A stretch of 64,000 nucleotides of DNA, from assembly GCF_964059095.1 (NCBI RefSeq), contig NZ_OZ060394.1, positions 145,345-209,344 on the forward strand, written 5' to 3'. Source of the stretch: Buchnera aphidicola (Chaetosiphella stipae setosa) (GTDB taxonomy: Bacteria > Pseudomonadota > Gammaproteobacteria > Enterobacterales > Enterobacteriaceae). Below are positions 1 through 10,713 of the stretch, piece by piece; within the stretch, counting starts at the first letter, position 1, and each line of letters opens with the position of its first letter. The translations under genes and the position numbers were made by a program. The notes under the pieces are model-generated. The model made no database searches. It was given only the letters and a program-made list of their open reading frames with translations, and was not told the origin of the DNA.

Positions 1-1095
1 TTAAAAGATACAAGAGTTAATATAACTATAAATTCTAAAATTTATCAAAAAAAATTACCAAATTATACTGATCATTTTCATGCTTTAAGTTTTGTTTTTC
101 GTTTTTTGAAAAAAAATTGTTTTAAATATTATGAAAAAATTTATGGAATTGGTCATAGAATAGTTCATGGAGGAGATCAAATTAATTGTTCTATAAAAAT
201 TAATAAAAATGTATTAGAAATTATTCGAAATTCATCAATTTTTGCACCGTTACATAATCCAGCAAATTTAATTGGGATTGATATTTCATATAAATTTTTT
301 CCGTATTTAAAAAATAAAAATGTTGCTGTTTTTGATACTTCTTTTCATACTTCTCTTCCGAAACGTTCTTATTTATATGCAATTCCGTATGAATTTTATA
401 AAAAATATAAAATTCGACGTTATGGAGCACATGGAATTAGTTATAGTTATATAATGTTAAAAATAGAAAAAATTTTAAAAAAATCCAGAAAAGAATTAAA
501 TATTATTTGTTGTCATTTAGGAAACGGATCTTCTATCACTGCTATTAAAAATGGTAATTCAATTGATACTTCTATGGGTTTAACTCCATTAGAGGGTTTA
601 GTGATGGGAACTAGAAGTGGAGATTTAGATCCAGCAATAATATTTTTTATGTATAATAAATTAGGTTTAAAAATAAAAAAAATAGAAAATATTTTAACAA
701 AAAAATCAGGTTTATTAGGAATAAATAATAAAAATAGTGATTGTCGTTATTTAGAAAAAAATTATTATAATAGTCAAAAAGCTAAATTATCTATAGATAT
801 TTTTTGTCATCGATTAGCTAAATATATTAGTGGGTATAGTAGTTTGATGAATGGGAAATTAGATGCAATTGTTTTTACAGGAGGTATTGGAGAAAATTCT
901 TTCTTTATAAGAAAAAAAGTAATTTCAAAATTAAGTTTATTAGGATTTCATATAGATGAACATTTAAATTATACTGTTAAAGAAAATAAAAATTATTTTA
1001 TTAATAAAAAAAATTCTCGTTTTATATTAGTTATTCCAACCAAGGAAGAATTATTTATCGCTTTAGAAACTCAAAAATTAATAGATAATAAATAA
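1..1095 (+). CDS. ackA: acetate kinase, 5' end cut off by the window edge
   Basis: Acetate kinase makes ATP and acetate from acetyl phosphate, acting with the downstream phosphotransacetylase in the cytoplasm. The reading frame is open from base 1, so the true start lies outside the window; the first in-frame TTG (106) is internal. Visible family motifs are GHRIVHGG, FAPLHNP, the phosphate-binding stretch CHLGNGSS, DTSMGLTPLEG, GTRSGDLDP and FTGGIGENS. Counting from base 1, 364 residues are present against about 400 in E. coli, so roughly the first 35 are missing. pta follows 48 bp downstream on the same strand, the usual ackA-pta order, and the two are probably co-transcribed. Confidence 0.96.
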   Translation, partial: LKDTRVNITINSKIYQKKLPNYTDHFHALSFVFRFLKKNCFKYYEKIYGIGHRIVHGGDQINCSIKINKNVLEIIRNSSIFAPLHNPANLIGIDISYKFFPYLKNKNVAVFDTSFHTSLPKRSYLYAIPYEFYKKYKIRRYGAHGISYSYIMLKIEKILKKSRKELNIICCHLGNGSSITAIKNGNSIDTSMGLTPLEGLVMGTRSGDLDPAIIFFMYNKLGLKIKKIENILTKKSGLLGINNKNSDCRYLEKNYYNSQKAKLSIDIFCHRLAKYISGYSSLMNGKLDAIVFTGGIGENSFFIRKKVISKLSLLGFHIDEHLNYTVKENKNYFINKKNSRFILVIPTKEELFIALETQKLIDNK

Positions 1096-1143
1096 ATTTT
1101 AAAAAATTTTTTAATAAATTATTTTAATTGTGAAGGTAATTTT

Positions 1144-3261
1144 ATGACACGTAATATTATATTTATTCCAATAGGTAGAAATAAAGAAATTACTTCTGCA
1201 ATTTTATCTTATGCGAGCATTTTAAAAAAGAAGAATATTTCTTTCGGTTTTTTTAGTCCTTTTAGAAAAAAAAATATAAAAGATACATCTTATTATTTAA
1301 AAAAATTTTATAAGACTTGTCAAGTCATGAAAGCTTCTTATATGAATGATTATACTTCGTTATTAAATCAAGAACAATATGTTAAATTTTTAGAAAATAT
1401 TTTACATTTTGATTTAAAAAAAAATAAAGAAGAAATTTTTTTAATAGAAGGATTTTCATGTAATGAAGATATTTCTATAAATTTTTTTAATCAATTAAAT
1501 TTAGATATTTCAAATATTTTAAATGCAGAAATTATTTTTGTTTGTACTTTACAAGGAAATTTTATTAAAGATTTTTTATATAAAAATTATTTAATGAATA
1601 ATTTTTTTTTAAAGAATGATTCTTCTAGAAATTTAGGAATTATTATTAATGTTGTAGATAATTTTTTTTTAGAAAAATATCAAGATTTTCAAAAATATTT
1701 TTTACAAGAGAAAAAAAAAATATTTCAGAAATCTTTTTCAAAAAATGTTTTTCTACAGTATAAAGAAAATTCTATTTTAGGAGTAGTATCTTTAGGTAAA
1801 AAAAATCTTTATATTAGTCAAAAAATTTTATTAAAAGAATTATATGTTAAAAAAAAGTATTTACAGAATACAAAAGATTTATTAATAAATTTAATTTTAT
1901 TATATAAAAATGGTGATCCGGATATAGAGAAATTTTTAAATAGAAACACTTTATTGATTATTTATTCTTCTGATTTTTCTTCTTTAAAAAGTTTTTCATA
2001 TTTTTTTCAGAAAAATAATATTGTTTTTTCTATATTGGTTATTCAAAATGATCAATCTGATATTTTAAAAAGTGAGTTATATTTAAATTTTAAGAGTTTT
2101 GGAATTTCTATTTTTTTTACACACATTAATAGTTTTGAAATTTTTTGTTCCTTAAATAAAATAAATTTTTTTCGTGAAAAAATTTTTAGAGAAAAGCGTA
2201 AGAAAGTGATGTTTTCTGTTCTTTCTGATGTTATTTTTTCAACATTAAGAAATAAGGGAATGAACAAAAATATTTCTTCTTATAATTTTTTATATCAATT
2301 AAAAAATAATTCAAAGAAATTGAAACGAACAATTATTTTACCTGAAGGAGAAAATAAGAAAATTATTCAAGCTGCATATTTATGCTACAAATTAAATATT
2401 TGTAATTGTGTTTTATTTGGAAATCCTTCTCTTATTTATATGAGAGCTAAAGAATTAAATTTAATTTTACCTCAGGAAATAAAAGTTTATAATCCTCAGT
2501 TATTAATAAATGATTATATTAGTTTTTTTAGTAAAATTTATAAAAATTTTGATTTAAATGAATGTAAAAAAATTTTGAAAAAAAATAATATCATAATATC
2601 TATGATACTTTTGAAAAATTTTTCTAAATATCATGGATTAGTTGCAGGAATTGAAAATACTACTGCTGATATTATTCGTCCTGCATTAAAAATAATTAGG
2701 ATGAAAAAAAATACAAAATTAATTTCATCCATATTTTTTATGTTGTTTGATAAAAAAGTTTTTGTATACGGAGATTGCGCGATTAATCCTAATCCTAGCG
2801 CTTTAGATTTATCTGAAATTGCTATACAATCTGCTGATTCTGCAAAATTATTTGGAATTATTCCAAAAATTGCTATGTTATCATATTCTACAAATAATTC
2901 TGGAACAGGGAAAATGGTAGATAAAGTTAAAATTGCTACTGATTTAGTACGAAATCAAAGACCTGATTTAATTATAGAAGGACCAATACAATATGATTCT
3001 GCTACAGATTCTAGTGTTGCAAGAATTAAGTGCCCTGATTCAAAAATCTTTGGAGAAGCAAATGTTTTTATTTTTCCAGATTTAAATAGTGGAAATATTA
3101 CTTATAAAGCAGTACAAAGATCTTGTTCTATAATTTCTGTAGGTCCAATTATACAAGGTTTAAGTAAGCCAGTAAATGATCTTTCAAGAGGTGCAACTAT
3201 TCAAGATATTGTATATACTATTGCAGTGACATCTATTCAAGCATTTAAAAAAAATTTTTAA
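1144..3261 (+). CDS. pta: phosphate acetyltransferase
   Basis: Interconverts acetyl-CoA and acetyl phosphate, linking pyruvate dehydrogenase output to ATP formation by AckA. The 705 residues match the long enterobacterial form (about 714). The N-terminal P-loop-like and DRTGG regions (about residues 1-360) are much diverged and rich in Lys, Phe and Asn. The C-terminal catalytic PTA_PTB domain is well kept, with RTIILPEGE near residue 395, then SADSAKLFGIIPK, MLSYSTNNSGTG, EGPIQYDSATD and the final PVNDLSRGATIQDIVYTIA. An AAGG Shine-Dalgarno lies a few bases before the ATG. The strong conservation of the catalytic half suggests activity. The N-terminal half, regulatory in E. coli, seems under weaker constraint. 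Confidence 0.96.
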   Translation: MTRNIIFIPIGRNKEITSAILSYASILKKKNISFGFFSPFRKKNIKDTSYYLKKFYKTCQVMKASYMNDYTSLLNQEQYVKFLENILHFDLKKNKEEIFLIEGFSCNEDISINFFNQLNLDISNILNAEIIFVCTLQGNFIKDFLYKNYLMNNFFLKNDSSRNLGIIINVVDNFFLEKYQDFQKYFLQEKKKIFQKSFSKNVFLQYKENSILGVVSLGKKNLYISQKILLKELYVKKKYLQNTKDLLINLILLYKNGDPDIEKFLNRNTLLIIYSSDFSSLKSFSYFFQKNNIVFSILVIQNDQSDILKSELYLNFKSFGISIFFTHINSFEIFCSLNKINFFREKIFREKRKKVMFSVLSDVIFSTLRNKGMNKNISSYNFLYQLKNNSKKLKRTIILPEGENKKIIQAAYLCYKLNICNCVLFGNPSLIYMRAKELNLILPQEIKVYNPQLLINDYISFFSKIYKNFDLNECKKILKKNNIIISMILLKNFSKYHGLVAGIENTTADIIRPALKIIRMKKNTKLISSIFFMLFDKKVFVYGDCAINPNPSALDLSEIAIQSADSAKLFGIIPKIAMLSYSTNNSGTGKMVDKVKIATDLVRNQRPDLIIEGPIQYDSATDSSVARIKCPDSKIFGEANVFIFPDLNSGNITYKAVQRSCSIISVGPIIQGLSKPVNDLSRGATIQDIVYTIAVTSIQAFKKNF

Positions 3262-3279
3262 ATATTACTTTATAAATTC

Positions 3280-3546
3280 TTATGTATACAATTTTATTGT
3301 AATATCATTTGAAATTTTACAACAACATGTCAGAATTTCGTTCTTTTGTAAAGAAGCTAAAGGATTTTTTTTATAAAATACTCTTCCTTTAAGGAGAATA
3401 ATTCTACATGTTCCACAGTATCCTTCTTGACATTGATAACAAATATAAATATTATTTTTTATTAAAATTTTTAATAAAGATAATTTTTTTTTTTTACATT
3501 GTATTTGTATGTTTTTATTATGTATTGTAATAATTTTTTTGTTCAT
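3280..3546 (-). CDS. yfaE: 2Fe-2S ferredoxin-like YfaE, radical maintenance of ribonucleotide reductase
   Basis: A small plant-type ferredoxin (88 aa) with the cluster motif CYQCQEGYCGTC (C-x4-C-x2-C) and a distal cysteine in a CCC run near residue 75. In E. coli YfaE supplies electrons for assembly and repair of the diferric-tyrosyl radical cofactor of NrdB. It lies 2 bp downstream of nrdB on the same strand, completing a nrdA-nrdB-yfaE operon. The context and the spacing of the cysteines make the call secure; the lysine-rich N-terminal half is drifted. Confidence 0.93.
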   Translation of the reverse strand: MNKKIITIHNKNIQIQCKKKKLSLLKILIKNNIYICYQCQEGYCGTCRIILLKGRVFYKKNPLASLQKNEILTCCCKISNDITIKLYT

Positions 3547-3548
3547 AT

Positions 3549-4676
3549 TTATAATTTAAAATTTTTAAAGTATTTGTTTGGTATATCGGAATTAATTTGT
3601 CCTACTAAATAAGAAGTTGTTTCAACTTCTTGTGGAGCGACTTGAACATTATCTGAGATTAACCAGGAATTAATCCAAGGAATAGGATTAGAACGAGTTT
3701 TAAAAAAAGGTTGAAAGCCAATAGATTTCATTCTAATATTTGTGATATATTCAATATATTGACAAATAATTTCTTGATTTAAACCAAGCATTGATCCATC
3801 TTTGAAAAGGTATTTTGCCCAGTTTTTTTCTTGTTCTGCTACGATCAAAAATATTTTATACGCTTTTTTTTTGTTTTTTATGATTGTTTTATACATTGAT
3901 TCGTTTTTTCTATGATAAAGAATATTTAATATATGTTGTGTTCCTGTTAGATGTAATGATTCATCTCTTGCAATTAATTTAATAATTTTTGCATTTCCTT
4001 CCATTATTTTTCTTTCAGCAAACGCAAAAGAACAAGCAAAACTTACATAAAATCGAATAGCTTCTAATGCGTTTACGCTAATTAAACATAGATATAGTTT
4101 TTCTTTTAATTTTTTTAATGTAATTTTTTTTTTTTTATTATTAATAATATGATTACCTTCTCCAAATAAATTCCAATAGTATGTTAAATTAATTAATTCA
4201 TCATAATATTTGGCAATATCTTTCGCTCTACGTGAGATATTTTTGTTATCAATAATATCATTAAATATTAAAGATGGAGAATGAGTAATGTTTCTTATAA
4301 TATGAGTATATGATCTCGAATGAATAGTTTCTGAAAAAGACCATGTTTGAATCCAGGTTTCGAGTTCAGGTATAGAAACAATTGGTAAAAATGCAATATT
4401 TGGACTTCTTCCTTGAATTGAATCTAAGAGTGTTTGATATTTTAAATTACTTAAAAAAATATGTTTTTCATTTTTTGATAAATTTTGAAAATCTATTCTA
4501 TCTTTTGAAAGATCAATTTCTTCTGGTCTCCAAAAAAAGGATAATTGTTTTTCTGTGATTTTTTCAAAAATAATATATTTTTGTTGATCATATCTAGAAA
4601 TGTTAACTGATTGACCAAAAAACATTGGTTCTTTTAATTGATTATTTTTTTTTTTTGAGAAAGTAGTAAATTTCAT
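3549..4676 (-). CDS. nrdB: ribonucleoside-diphosphate reductase class Ia, beta subunit
   Basis: Small R2 subunit that carries the diiron centre and tyrosyl radical used by NrdA to make deoxyribonucleotides. The protein is 375 aa against 376 in E. coli and very close to it throughout. The radical tyrosine lies in SRSYTH at residue 123, with iron ligands in SIQGR (Asp85), FSETIHS (Glu116, His119) and further Glu/His in [10 protein letters not shown] and RDESLHLTG. The C-terminal tail that docks on NrdA is present (residues after QVAPQEVE). The gene sits 24 bp after nrdA and 2 bp before yfaE, consistent with one transcript. Confidence 0.97.
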   Translation of the reverse strand: MKFTTFSKKKNNQLKEPMFFGQSVNISRYDQQKYIIFEKITEKQLSFFWRPEEIDLSKDRIDFQNLSKNEKHIFLSNLKYQTLLDSIQGRSPNIAFLPIVSIPELETWIQTWSFSETIHSRSYTHIIRNITHSPSLIFNDIIDNKNISRRAKDIAKYYDELINLTYYWNLFGEGNHIINNKKKKITLKKLKEKLYLCLISVNALEAIRFYVSFACSFAFAERKIMEGNAKIIKLIARDESLHLTGTQHILNILYHRKNESMYKTIIKNKKKAYKIFLIVAEQEKNWAKYLFKDGSMLGLNQEIICQYIEYITNIRMKSIGFQPFFKTRSNPIPWINSWLISDNVQVAPQEVETTSYLVGQINSDIPNKYFKNFKL

Positions 4677-4700
4677 TTTATAACCTTAAATTTCATAATT

Positions 4701-6983
4701 TTAAATAAAACATATTTCGTTGCAGTTTTGTTTATGATTTTTATCAGAAAATTTATTTTGTAATATTTTTGTTTCATCTTTGGTGTTTTGATAATATAAA
4801 GTTTTTAATCCATATTTATAAGCAATTAATAAATCTTGTATAAGTATTTTAATTGGTATTTTTTCGTTTTTAAATTTTTTTGGATCATAATTTGTGTTTG
4901 CGGAAATAGATTGATCAATAAATTTTTGCATAATTCCACATAAATGTAGATATCCTGTATTATTTGGAATATTCCAAAGAAGTTCATAATTTGATTTTAA
5001 TTTTTCATATTCTGGAACTACTTGTTTGAGTATTCCATCTTTTGATGCTTTAACAGTAATATATCCTCTTGGTGGTTCAATTCCATTTGTTGCATTAGAA
5101 ATTTGAGAAGAAGTTTCTGATGGCATTAATGCAGATAAAGCAGAATTTCTTAATCCGTATTTTTTTATTTTGTTTCTTAATTTTTCCCAATTTAAATGTA
5201 GTTTTTCGTCACATATAGTATCAATATCTTTTTTATATGTATCTATTGGTAGAATTCCTTGAAAATAGTTTGTATCTTGAAAAGATTTACATGGTCCTTT
5301 TTCTTTAGATAAATTACATGATGCTATTAAAAGATAATATTGTATTGCTTCAAATGTTTTGTGAGTGATTTTATTTGCACTTCCATCAGAATAACGTACT
5401 TTATTTTTAGCTAGATAATATGCAAAATTGATAACACCTATACCTAATGATCTTCGATTTTGAGCACTTTTTTTTGCTGCGTAAATTGGATATTTTTGAT
5501 AATCTAATATTTCATCAAGTGCACGTACAATTAGATCTGCGATTTTTTTTATTTCTTGTATTTTTTTTATTTTTCCAAGGTTAATTGCAGACAATGTACA
5601 AAGTGCAATTTCTCCTTTTTTATCATGAAGATCATTGAGTGGTTTTGTTGGTAATGTAATTTCTAGGCATAAATTTGATTGTTTAATTGGAGCTTTTTTA
5701 GGATTAAATGCACTATGAGTATTACAATGATCTACATTTTGTATATATATTCTTCCAGTCGATGTTCTTTCTTTTAGAATCAATGAAAATAAATCTAATG
5801 CGTTAATTTTTTTTTGACGAATTTTTTTATTTTTTTCATATTTTAAATATAATTTTTTAAATTTTATTTGATCTGAAAAAAAATATTTATATAAATGAGG
5901 AACATCAGATGGACTAAATAATGTAATTTGTTTTCCTAGAATCATTCTTTTATACATCAATTTATTTATTTGTACTGCATAATCCATATGTCTAATTCTA
6001 TTTTCTTCAATTCCTCTATTATTTTTTAAAACAATTAAATTTTCTACTTCTAAATGCCATATTGGATAAAATAAGGTTGCGGATCCTCCTCTAACACCTC
6101 CTTGAGAACATGATTTTACAGCTGTTTGAAAGTGTTTATAAAAAGGTATACAACCTGTATGAAATGCTTCTCCATTTCTTATAGGGCTTCCTAAAGCTCT
6201 TATCTTTCCTCCGTTAATTCCAATTCCAGCACGTTTTGAAACGTATTTTATTATTGAATTTGATGTAGCATTAATTGAATCTAAACTATCATCACATTCA
6301 ATTAGAACGCATGAACTAAATTGACGATTGGGAGTTCTAACTCCAGCCATAATAGGAGTCGGTAATGAAATTTCAAAATTTGAAATAGAATCATAAAATT
6401 TTTTTATATATTTTAGTCTATTTTTTTTAGGATAATTTGAGAATATACACATTGAAATTAGAATATATAGAAATTGTCCTGTTTCATAAATTTTTCCTGT
6501 CACTCTATTTTTTATTAAGTATTTTCCTTCCATTTGTTTAATAGCTGCATATGAAAAATTCATATCTCTTTTATGTTTAATAAAAGTATTTATTGTATGA
6601 ATTTCAGTTTTAGAATATTTTTCAAGTATTTTTTTATCATATTTTTTTTTTTTTACCATTCTTTTTATAAACTGATATAATTTAGGAGGATGAAATTGAC
6701 CATATGCTTGTTTTCGTAAATGAAAAACTACCAATCTTGCTGATAAATATTGATAATCTGAATTTTCTTTTGAAATTAAATCAGCTGCAGATTTAATTAT
6801 TGTTTCATGGATATTAATTGTTTTAATTCCATTATAGAATTGTATTCTAGATTTAAGTTCAATTTGTGAAATAGAAATTTTTTTTAATCCTTTAGATGCC
6901 CAATTTAATACTTTATGAATTTTTTCTAAATTAATCAGTTCTTTTTTTCCATTTCTTTTTATAACATATAAATTTTGTTTCAC
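4701..6983 (-). CDS. nrdA: ribonucleoside-diphosphate reductase class Ia, alpha subunit
   Basis: Catalytic R1 subunit of class Ia ribonucleotide reductase. The start codon is GTG (bases 6981-6983 on the minus strand), supported by an AGG about ten bases upstream and by alignment with the E. coli N-terminus. The N-terminal ATP cone is present. Active-site residues fall at exactly the E. coli positions: Cys225 in RQFSSC, Asn437, Cys439 and Glu441 in SNLCLE, and Cys462 in LCTLSAINLG. The 760 residues end in CNEICFI, where the two redox-shuttle cysteines (754 and 758) are separated by three residues instead of the four of the E. coli tail. First gene of the nrdA-nrdB-yfaE operon; no NrdR box was recognised upstream. 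Confidence 0.97.
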   Translation of the reverse strand: MKQNLYVIKRNGKKELINLEKIHKVLNWASKGLKKISISQIELKSRIQFYNGIKTINIHETIIKSAADLISKENSDYQYLSARLVVFHLRKQAYGQFHPPKLYQFIKRMVKKKKYDKKILEKYSKTEIHTINTFIKHKRDMNFSYAAIKQMEGKYLIKNRVTGKIYETGQFLYILISMCIFSNYPKKNRLKYIKKFYDSISNFEISLPTPIMAGVRTPNRQFSSCVLIECDDSLDSINATSNSIIKYVSKRAGIGINGGKIRALGSPIRNGEAFHTGCIPFYKHFQTAVKSCSQGGVRGGSATLFYPIWHLEVENLIVLKNNRGIEENRIRHMDYAVQINKLMYKRMILGKQITLFSPSDVPHLYKYFFSDQIKFKKLYLKYEKNKKIRQKKINALDLFSLILKERTSTGRIYIQNVDHCNTHSAFNPKKAPIKQSNLCLEITLPTKPLNDLHDKKGEIALCTLSAINLGKIKKIQEIKKIADLIVRALDEILDYQKYPIYAAKKSAQNRRSLGIGVINFAYYLAKNKVRYSDGSANKITHKTFEAIQYYLLIASCNLSKEKGPCKSFQDTNYFQGILPIDTYKKDIDTICDEKLHLNWEKLRNKIKKYGLRNSALSALMPSETSSQISNATNGIEPPRGYITVKASKDGILKQVVPEYEKLKSNYELLWNIPNNTGYLHLCGIMQKFIDQSISANTNYDPKKFKNEKIPIKILIQDLLIAYKYGLKTLYYQNTKDETKILQNKFSDKNHKQNCNEICFI

Positions 6984-7055
6984 TTTTATTACCTGTTAAA
7001 AATTTTTTTATTACATATTATTAGTATTTTAAATTTTATTTTTTAAATCAATTGT

Positions 7056-9551
7056 TTATATAAGTTTTTCTTGTATTTTTTGTAAACCAACTACTTTTTC
7101 TTTTTTGAACATTCTGATTAAAATAACTCCTTGCGTATTACGTTTTAAAATATTTATTTCTGATACTCTTGTTCTTACAAGTTTGCCAGCATTTGTAATA
7201 ATTATTATTTGGTTATTTTCTTGTACTTGAATTGCTTTGACAACGGATTTGTTTTTTTTAGTAATTTTTATAGATATTACTCCTTTTGTTAATCTAGATT
7301 TAATTGGAAATTCTTTAATGTTTGTTCTTTTACCATATCCTTTTTTTGTAATAACTAGAATTTCTCCTTTTTTTTTAGGAATTATTAAAGAAACTACTTT
7401 ATCTTTTTTGTCTATTTTGATTCCTTTTACTCCAGTAGCATTTCTTCCCATTGATCTTACATATTTTTCTGAAAATTGTACCACTTTTCCTTTAGAAGTA
7501 AATAACATAATATTATCACTTCCACTAGTTAATGAAACTCCTATTAATTCATCATTTTTTTTTAAATTTAATGCAATAATCCCTTTATTTCTAGGATTTT
7601 GGAATTTTTTTAAAGCTGTTTTTTTAACAATTCCTAATGATGTAGCCATAAATATATTTTTTTTTTTTTTATATTTTTTTAGTGGTAAAATAGCAGTTAT
7701 TCTTTCTTTTTTATTTAATGGTAATAAATTAACTATAGGTTTTCCTCTAGAATGACGATTTGATTCTGGAAGTTGATACACTTTCATCCAATATATTATT
7801 CCTTTACTAGAAAAACATAGTATTGTATCATGCGTATTTGCTATAACAAGGTTTTCAATATAATCTTTTGCTTTCATTTTAGCGGCATATTTTCCTTTTC
7901 CTCCTCTTTTTTGTGCTTCATATTCATTAATTGGTTGATATTTTACGTATCCTGCATGTGATAATGTGACTACGACATTTTTAGAAGTAATCATATCTTG
8001 TATTTTGATATTTGATGTTTTTTTTTTTATCTCAGTTCTTCTAGGATCTCCAAAATTTTTTTTAATGTTTTTTAGTTCTTCTTTAATAACTTTTAGCATA
8101 TTTTTTTCATGATTTAATATTTTTTTTAAATAAGAAATTTTTTTTTTGATATTTTTATATTGTGAGAAAATTTTTTCGCATTCTAAATGAGTTAATTTGT
8201 TTAATCTTGTATTTAGTATTTTATTAACTTGGATAATATTAAAAACATATGTTTTAATATTTGTATATTTTTTTTTTATTAACTTTTTTGTAAAAGAATT
8301 AATTTTCCATTTTTTTGATAATAGAAGTTTTTTTGCTATTTCAGTATTTTTGGATTTTTTTATATATTTAATAATCAAATCTACGTTATTTAATGCAATT
8401 GCTAAACCTTCTAATAAGAAAATTTTTTTTTTATATTTTTTATAATTAAACAAACATCTACGCGTTACAATTTCTTTTCTATGCATAATGAAAGATTTTA
8501 ATATATCTTTTAAATTCATTAATTTTGGCTGACCTTGATCTAGAGCTACCATATTAATTCCAAAAGATGTTTGTAATCCTGTTAAAGAGTATAATTTATT
8601 TAAAATAATTTCAGAAATAGATTCTTTTTTAATTTCAATAACAATTCTCATTCCATCTTTATCGCTTTCATCTCTTAAAGCAGAGATTCCTTCAATTTTT
8701 TTTTCTTTTACAAGAAGAGCAATTTTTTCAATTAAACGAGATTTATTTGTTTGATAAGGTAGTTGATATATTATTATTGATTGTTTTTTTGTCTTTATAT
8801 TTTTTTCAATTTTTATTCTAGCTCGAATGTATATTTTACCTTTTCCTGTTTTATATGCTTTTTTTATTCCTTCTTTTCCGTTAATTATTCCATATGTTGG
8901 AAAATCAGGCCCAGGAAGATATTTCATTAGTTTTTTTAAACTAATTTCTGGATTTTTTATATATTGTAAACAGGCATTAATTGTTTCACATAGGTTATGT
9001 GGTGGTATGTTTGTAGCCATTCCTACAGCTATTCCAGATGACCCGTTAATTAATAGATTAGGAATTTCTGCAGGTAGGATTTCTGGAATTTTTTCTGATC
9101 CATCATAATTTTTTGTAAATTTTACAGTTTTTTTATCTAAATCATTTAAAAGAGTATGTGTTATTTTTGACATTCTAATTTCAGTATATCTCATGGCTGC
9201 AGGAGAATCTCCATCAATAGATCCAAAATTTCCTTGACCATCAATGAGAATATATCTCAAAGAAAAAAATTGCGCCATTCTCACAATAGAATCATATACA
9301 GCTGTATCTCCATGTGGATGATATTTTCCAATGACATCACCGACTATACGTGCAGATTTTTTATATGGTTTGTTCCAGGTGTTTTTTAAGATATACATAG
9401 CAAAAAGTATTCTTCTATGTACTGGTTTTAATCCATCTCTTACATCAGGTAATGCTCTACCAATAATTACAGACATTGCATAATCTAAATAAGAATTTTT
9501 TAATTCTTTTTCAATTTCTACATTTATTATTTCTTTAGCAAATTTTGTCAT
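7056..9551 (-). CDS. gyrA: DNA gyrase subunit A
   Basis: Breaks and rejoins DNA in the A2B2 gyrase that introduces negative supercoils. The N-terminal breakage-reunion domain is well conserved, with [17 protein letters not shown], the HGD motif in [13 protein letters not shown] and the catalytic tyrosine in AAMRYTEIR. The C-terminal beta-pinwheel carries the GyrA box around residues 550-560 (the QKRGGKGK segment) and several [16 protein letters not shown]-type repeats. At 831 aa it is about 45 shorter than E. coli GyrA because the acidic C-terminal tail is missing; the tail modulates supercoiling in E. coli. It lies 72 bp upstream of nrdA on the same strand. Confidence 0.97.
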   Translation of the reverse strand: MTKFAKEIINVEIEKELKNSYLDYAMSVIIGRALPDVRDGLKPVHRRILFAMYILKNTWNKPYKKSARIVGDVIGKYHPHGDTAVYDSIVRMAQFFSLRYILIDGQGNFGSIDGDSPAAMRYTEIRMSKITHTLLNDLDKKTVKFTKNYDGSEKIPEILPAEIPNLLINGSSGIAVGMATNIPPHNLCETINACLQYIKNPEISLKKLMKYLPGPDFPTYGIINGKEGIKKAYKTGKGKIYIRARIKIEKNIKTKKQSIIIYQLPYQTNKSRLIEKIALLVKEKKIEGISALRDESDKDGMRIVIEIKKESISEIILNKLYSLTGLQTSFGINMVALDQGQPKLMNLKDILKSFIMHRKEIVTRRCLFNYKKYKKKIFLLEGLAIALNNVDLIIKYIKKSKNTEIAKKLLLSKKWKINSFTKKLIKKKYTNIKTYVFNIIQVNKILNTRLNKLTHLECEKIFSQYKNIKKKISYLKKILNHEKNMLKVIKEELKNIKKNFGDPRRTEIKKKTSNIKIQDMITSKNVVVTLSHAGYVKYQPINEYEAQKRGGKGKYAAKMKAKDYIENLVIANTHDTILCFSSKGIIYWMKVYQLPESNRHSRGKPIVNLLPLNKKERITAILPLKKYKKKKNIFMATSLGIVKKTALKKFQNPRNKGIIALNLKKNDELIGVSLTSGSDNIMLFTSKGKVVQFSEKYVRSMGRNATGVKGIKIDKKDKVVSLIIPKKKGEILVITKKGYGKRTNIKEFPIKSRLTKGVISIKITKKNKSVVKAIQVQENNQIIIITNAGKLVRTRVSEINILKRNTQGVILIRMFKKEKVVGLQKIQEKLI

Positions 9552-9804
9552 TAAATTTTTTCTCTTTATTTTTATTTTTATAGTTCTTATTTTAATTTTT
9601 AATTATAACATAATGCTATAATTCCTTGAATCTTAGCGAAATATAATTTTTTATTAAGTATTTTATATGAATATATGTAAAATAGAGTTTTACTATTATT
9701 TTAATTTATTTTAAAATATTTATTATATTTAATAAAAAATTAATTTTACTAAATAAGAAAATATTTTTTAATAGTATTTTATACGTTAATTATTAAAGGA
9801 TAAT

Positions 9805-10581
9805 ATGGATAAGAAAGAAAAAAAATTAGTTGAAGAATTGTTTTTTCGTCTTAAAAAAGCTGAAGAAAAATCTTCTGTTAGAGATAAAGATGCAGAAAAA
9901 TTTATTAATGATTGCTATGAAAAGCAAAAAAATTCTGTATATTACATGATTCAAACAATTTTAGTTCAAGAAGTTGCTATAAAAAAATTAAATCAAATTA
10001 TTGATGAATTACAAAAAAAAATACACAAAAATTCTCATTCCACTTCTAAAAAAACTTTTTTATCTGGATTACTTGATAAATATCTTTCATCTGAAAAAAA
10101 TGGAGAAAAATTTTTTAAAAATAATAATCAAGGAAATGCATCTTATCATATGCATAGAAATCATCCTGATACGTCCGTTCCAATAAATAATAATTCTATT
10201 TCTTCTGAAAATAGTTTTCTTGGAAATGCTTTGCAAACAGCAGCAGGAGTAGCAGGAGGGATGGTTGCTGGAAATATGTTAATGAATTTATTTAGCCATC
10301 ATCGACCAGATGAAGAAATTTTACATATTGCACATGAAAATTATTTTCCATCTGAAGAATCTCAAGAAATTAATAATAATATATATGTAGACAATATAGA
10401 GAGCTCTGAACCTTTTGAAAATCATTTAAATAATTTTCAAGAGAATCAAGTAGAGAATGATGATTCTTTTTTAAATGATCATAGTTTAAATAATGAGAAG
10501 AATTTTTTTGAAAATGATGATCATCAAGAAAGAAACAATGAAAATTTTTTAGATGATGATTTAGAGGATGATAATTTTTAG
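9805..10581 (+). CDS. DUF2076 family protein (Buchnera yba2 type), function unknown
   Basis: A 258-residue protein with the layout of the DUF2076 family. Residues 1-72 form an amphipathic helical N-terminus (LVEELFFRLKKAE, then RDKDAEKFIND and YYMIQTILVQE). A Gly/Ala-rich segment, GNALQTAAGVAGGMVAGN, follows at about 140-157, and the C-terminus is strongly acidic and Asn-rich to the end. The family is annotated as periplasmic or ligand-binding in some databases, but I see no signal peptide. The Gly/Ala segment is a short, weakly hydrophobic stretch that could insert in or associate with a membrane. An AAAGGATAAT Shine-Dalgarno precedes the ATG. Its neighbours, gyrA (divergent) and the peroxiredoxin gene (convergent), are the same as in other Buchnera. 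The acidic tail is low-complexity and probably disordered. No function can be assigned. Confidence 0.88.
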   Translation: MDKKEKKLVEELFFRLKKAEEKSSVRDKDAEKFINDCYEKQKNSVYYMIQTILVQEVAIKKLNQIIDELQKKIHKNSHSTSKKTFLSGLLDKYLSSEKNGEKFFKNNNQGNASYHMHRNHPDTSVPINNNSISSENSFLGNALQTAAGVAGGMVAGNMLMNLFSHHRPDEEILHIAHENYFPSEESQEINNNIYVDNIESSEPFENHLNNFQENQVENDDSFLNDHSLNNEKNFFENDDHQERNNENFLDDDLEDDNF

Positions 10582-10659
10582 AAAAAAATAATAAATTTGA
10601 ATTTATATTTTTTTAAAAAAAAATATTTTTAAGAAAAAGATTTATTTATTTTTTTATAT

Positions 10660-10708
10660 TTCGATTAATCAAATGATGGAAATTATTTTATATATTTGAT
10701 TAATCGAA
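10660..10708. terminator. perfect 15-bp inverted repeat between convergent genes
   Basis: Bases 10660-10674 and 10694-10708 are exact reverse complements (core TCGATTAATC) with a 19-base loop. The repeat lies between the 3' ends of the DUF2076 gene and the convergent peroxiredoxin gene, six bases from the latter's stop. Position and symmetry suggest a bidirectional transcript end or mRNA-stabilising hairpin. A T run next to the stem is short on either strand, so intrinsic termination is an inference. Confidence 0.6.
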
Positions 10709-10713
10709 TGAAA

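Noticed and set aside
7237-9108. Several long plus-strand reading frames (up to 172 codons) inside gyrA
   Set aside because: They are antisense to a clearly conserved gyrA, are made of hydrophobic low-complexity codons typical of the reverse of AT-rich genes, and have no ribosome-binding site or family motif.
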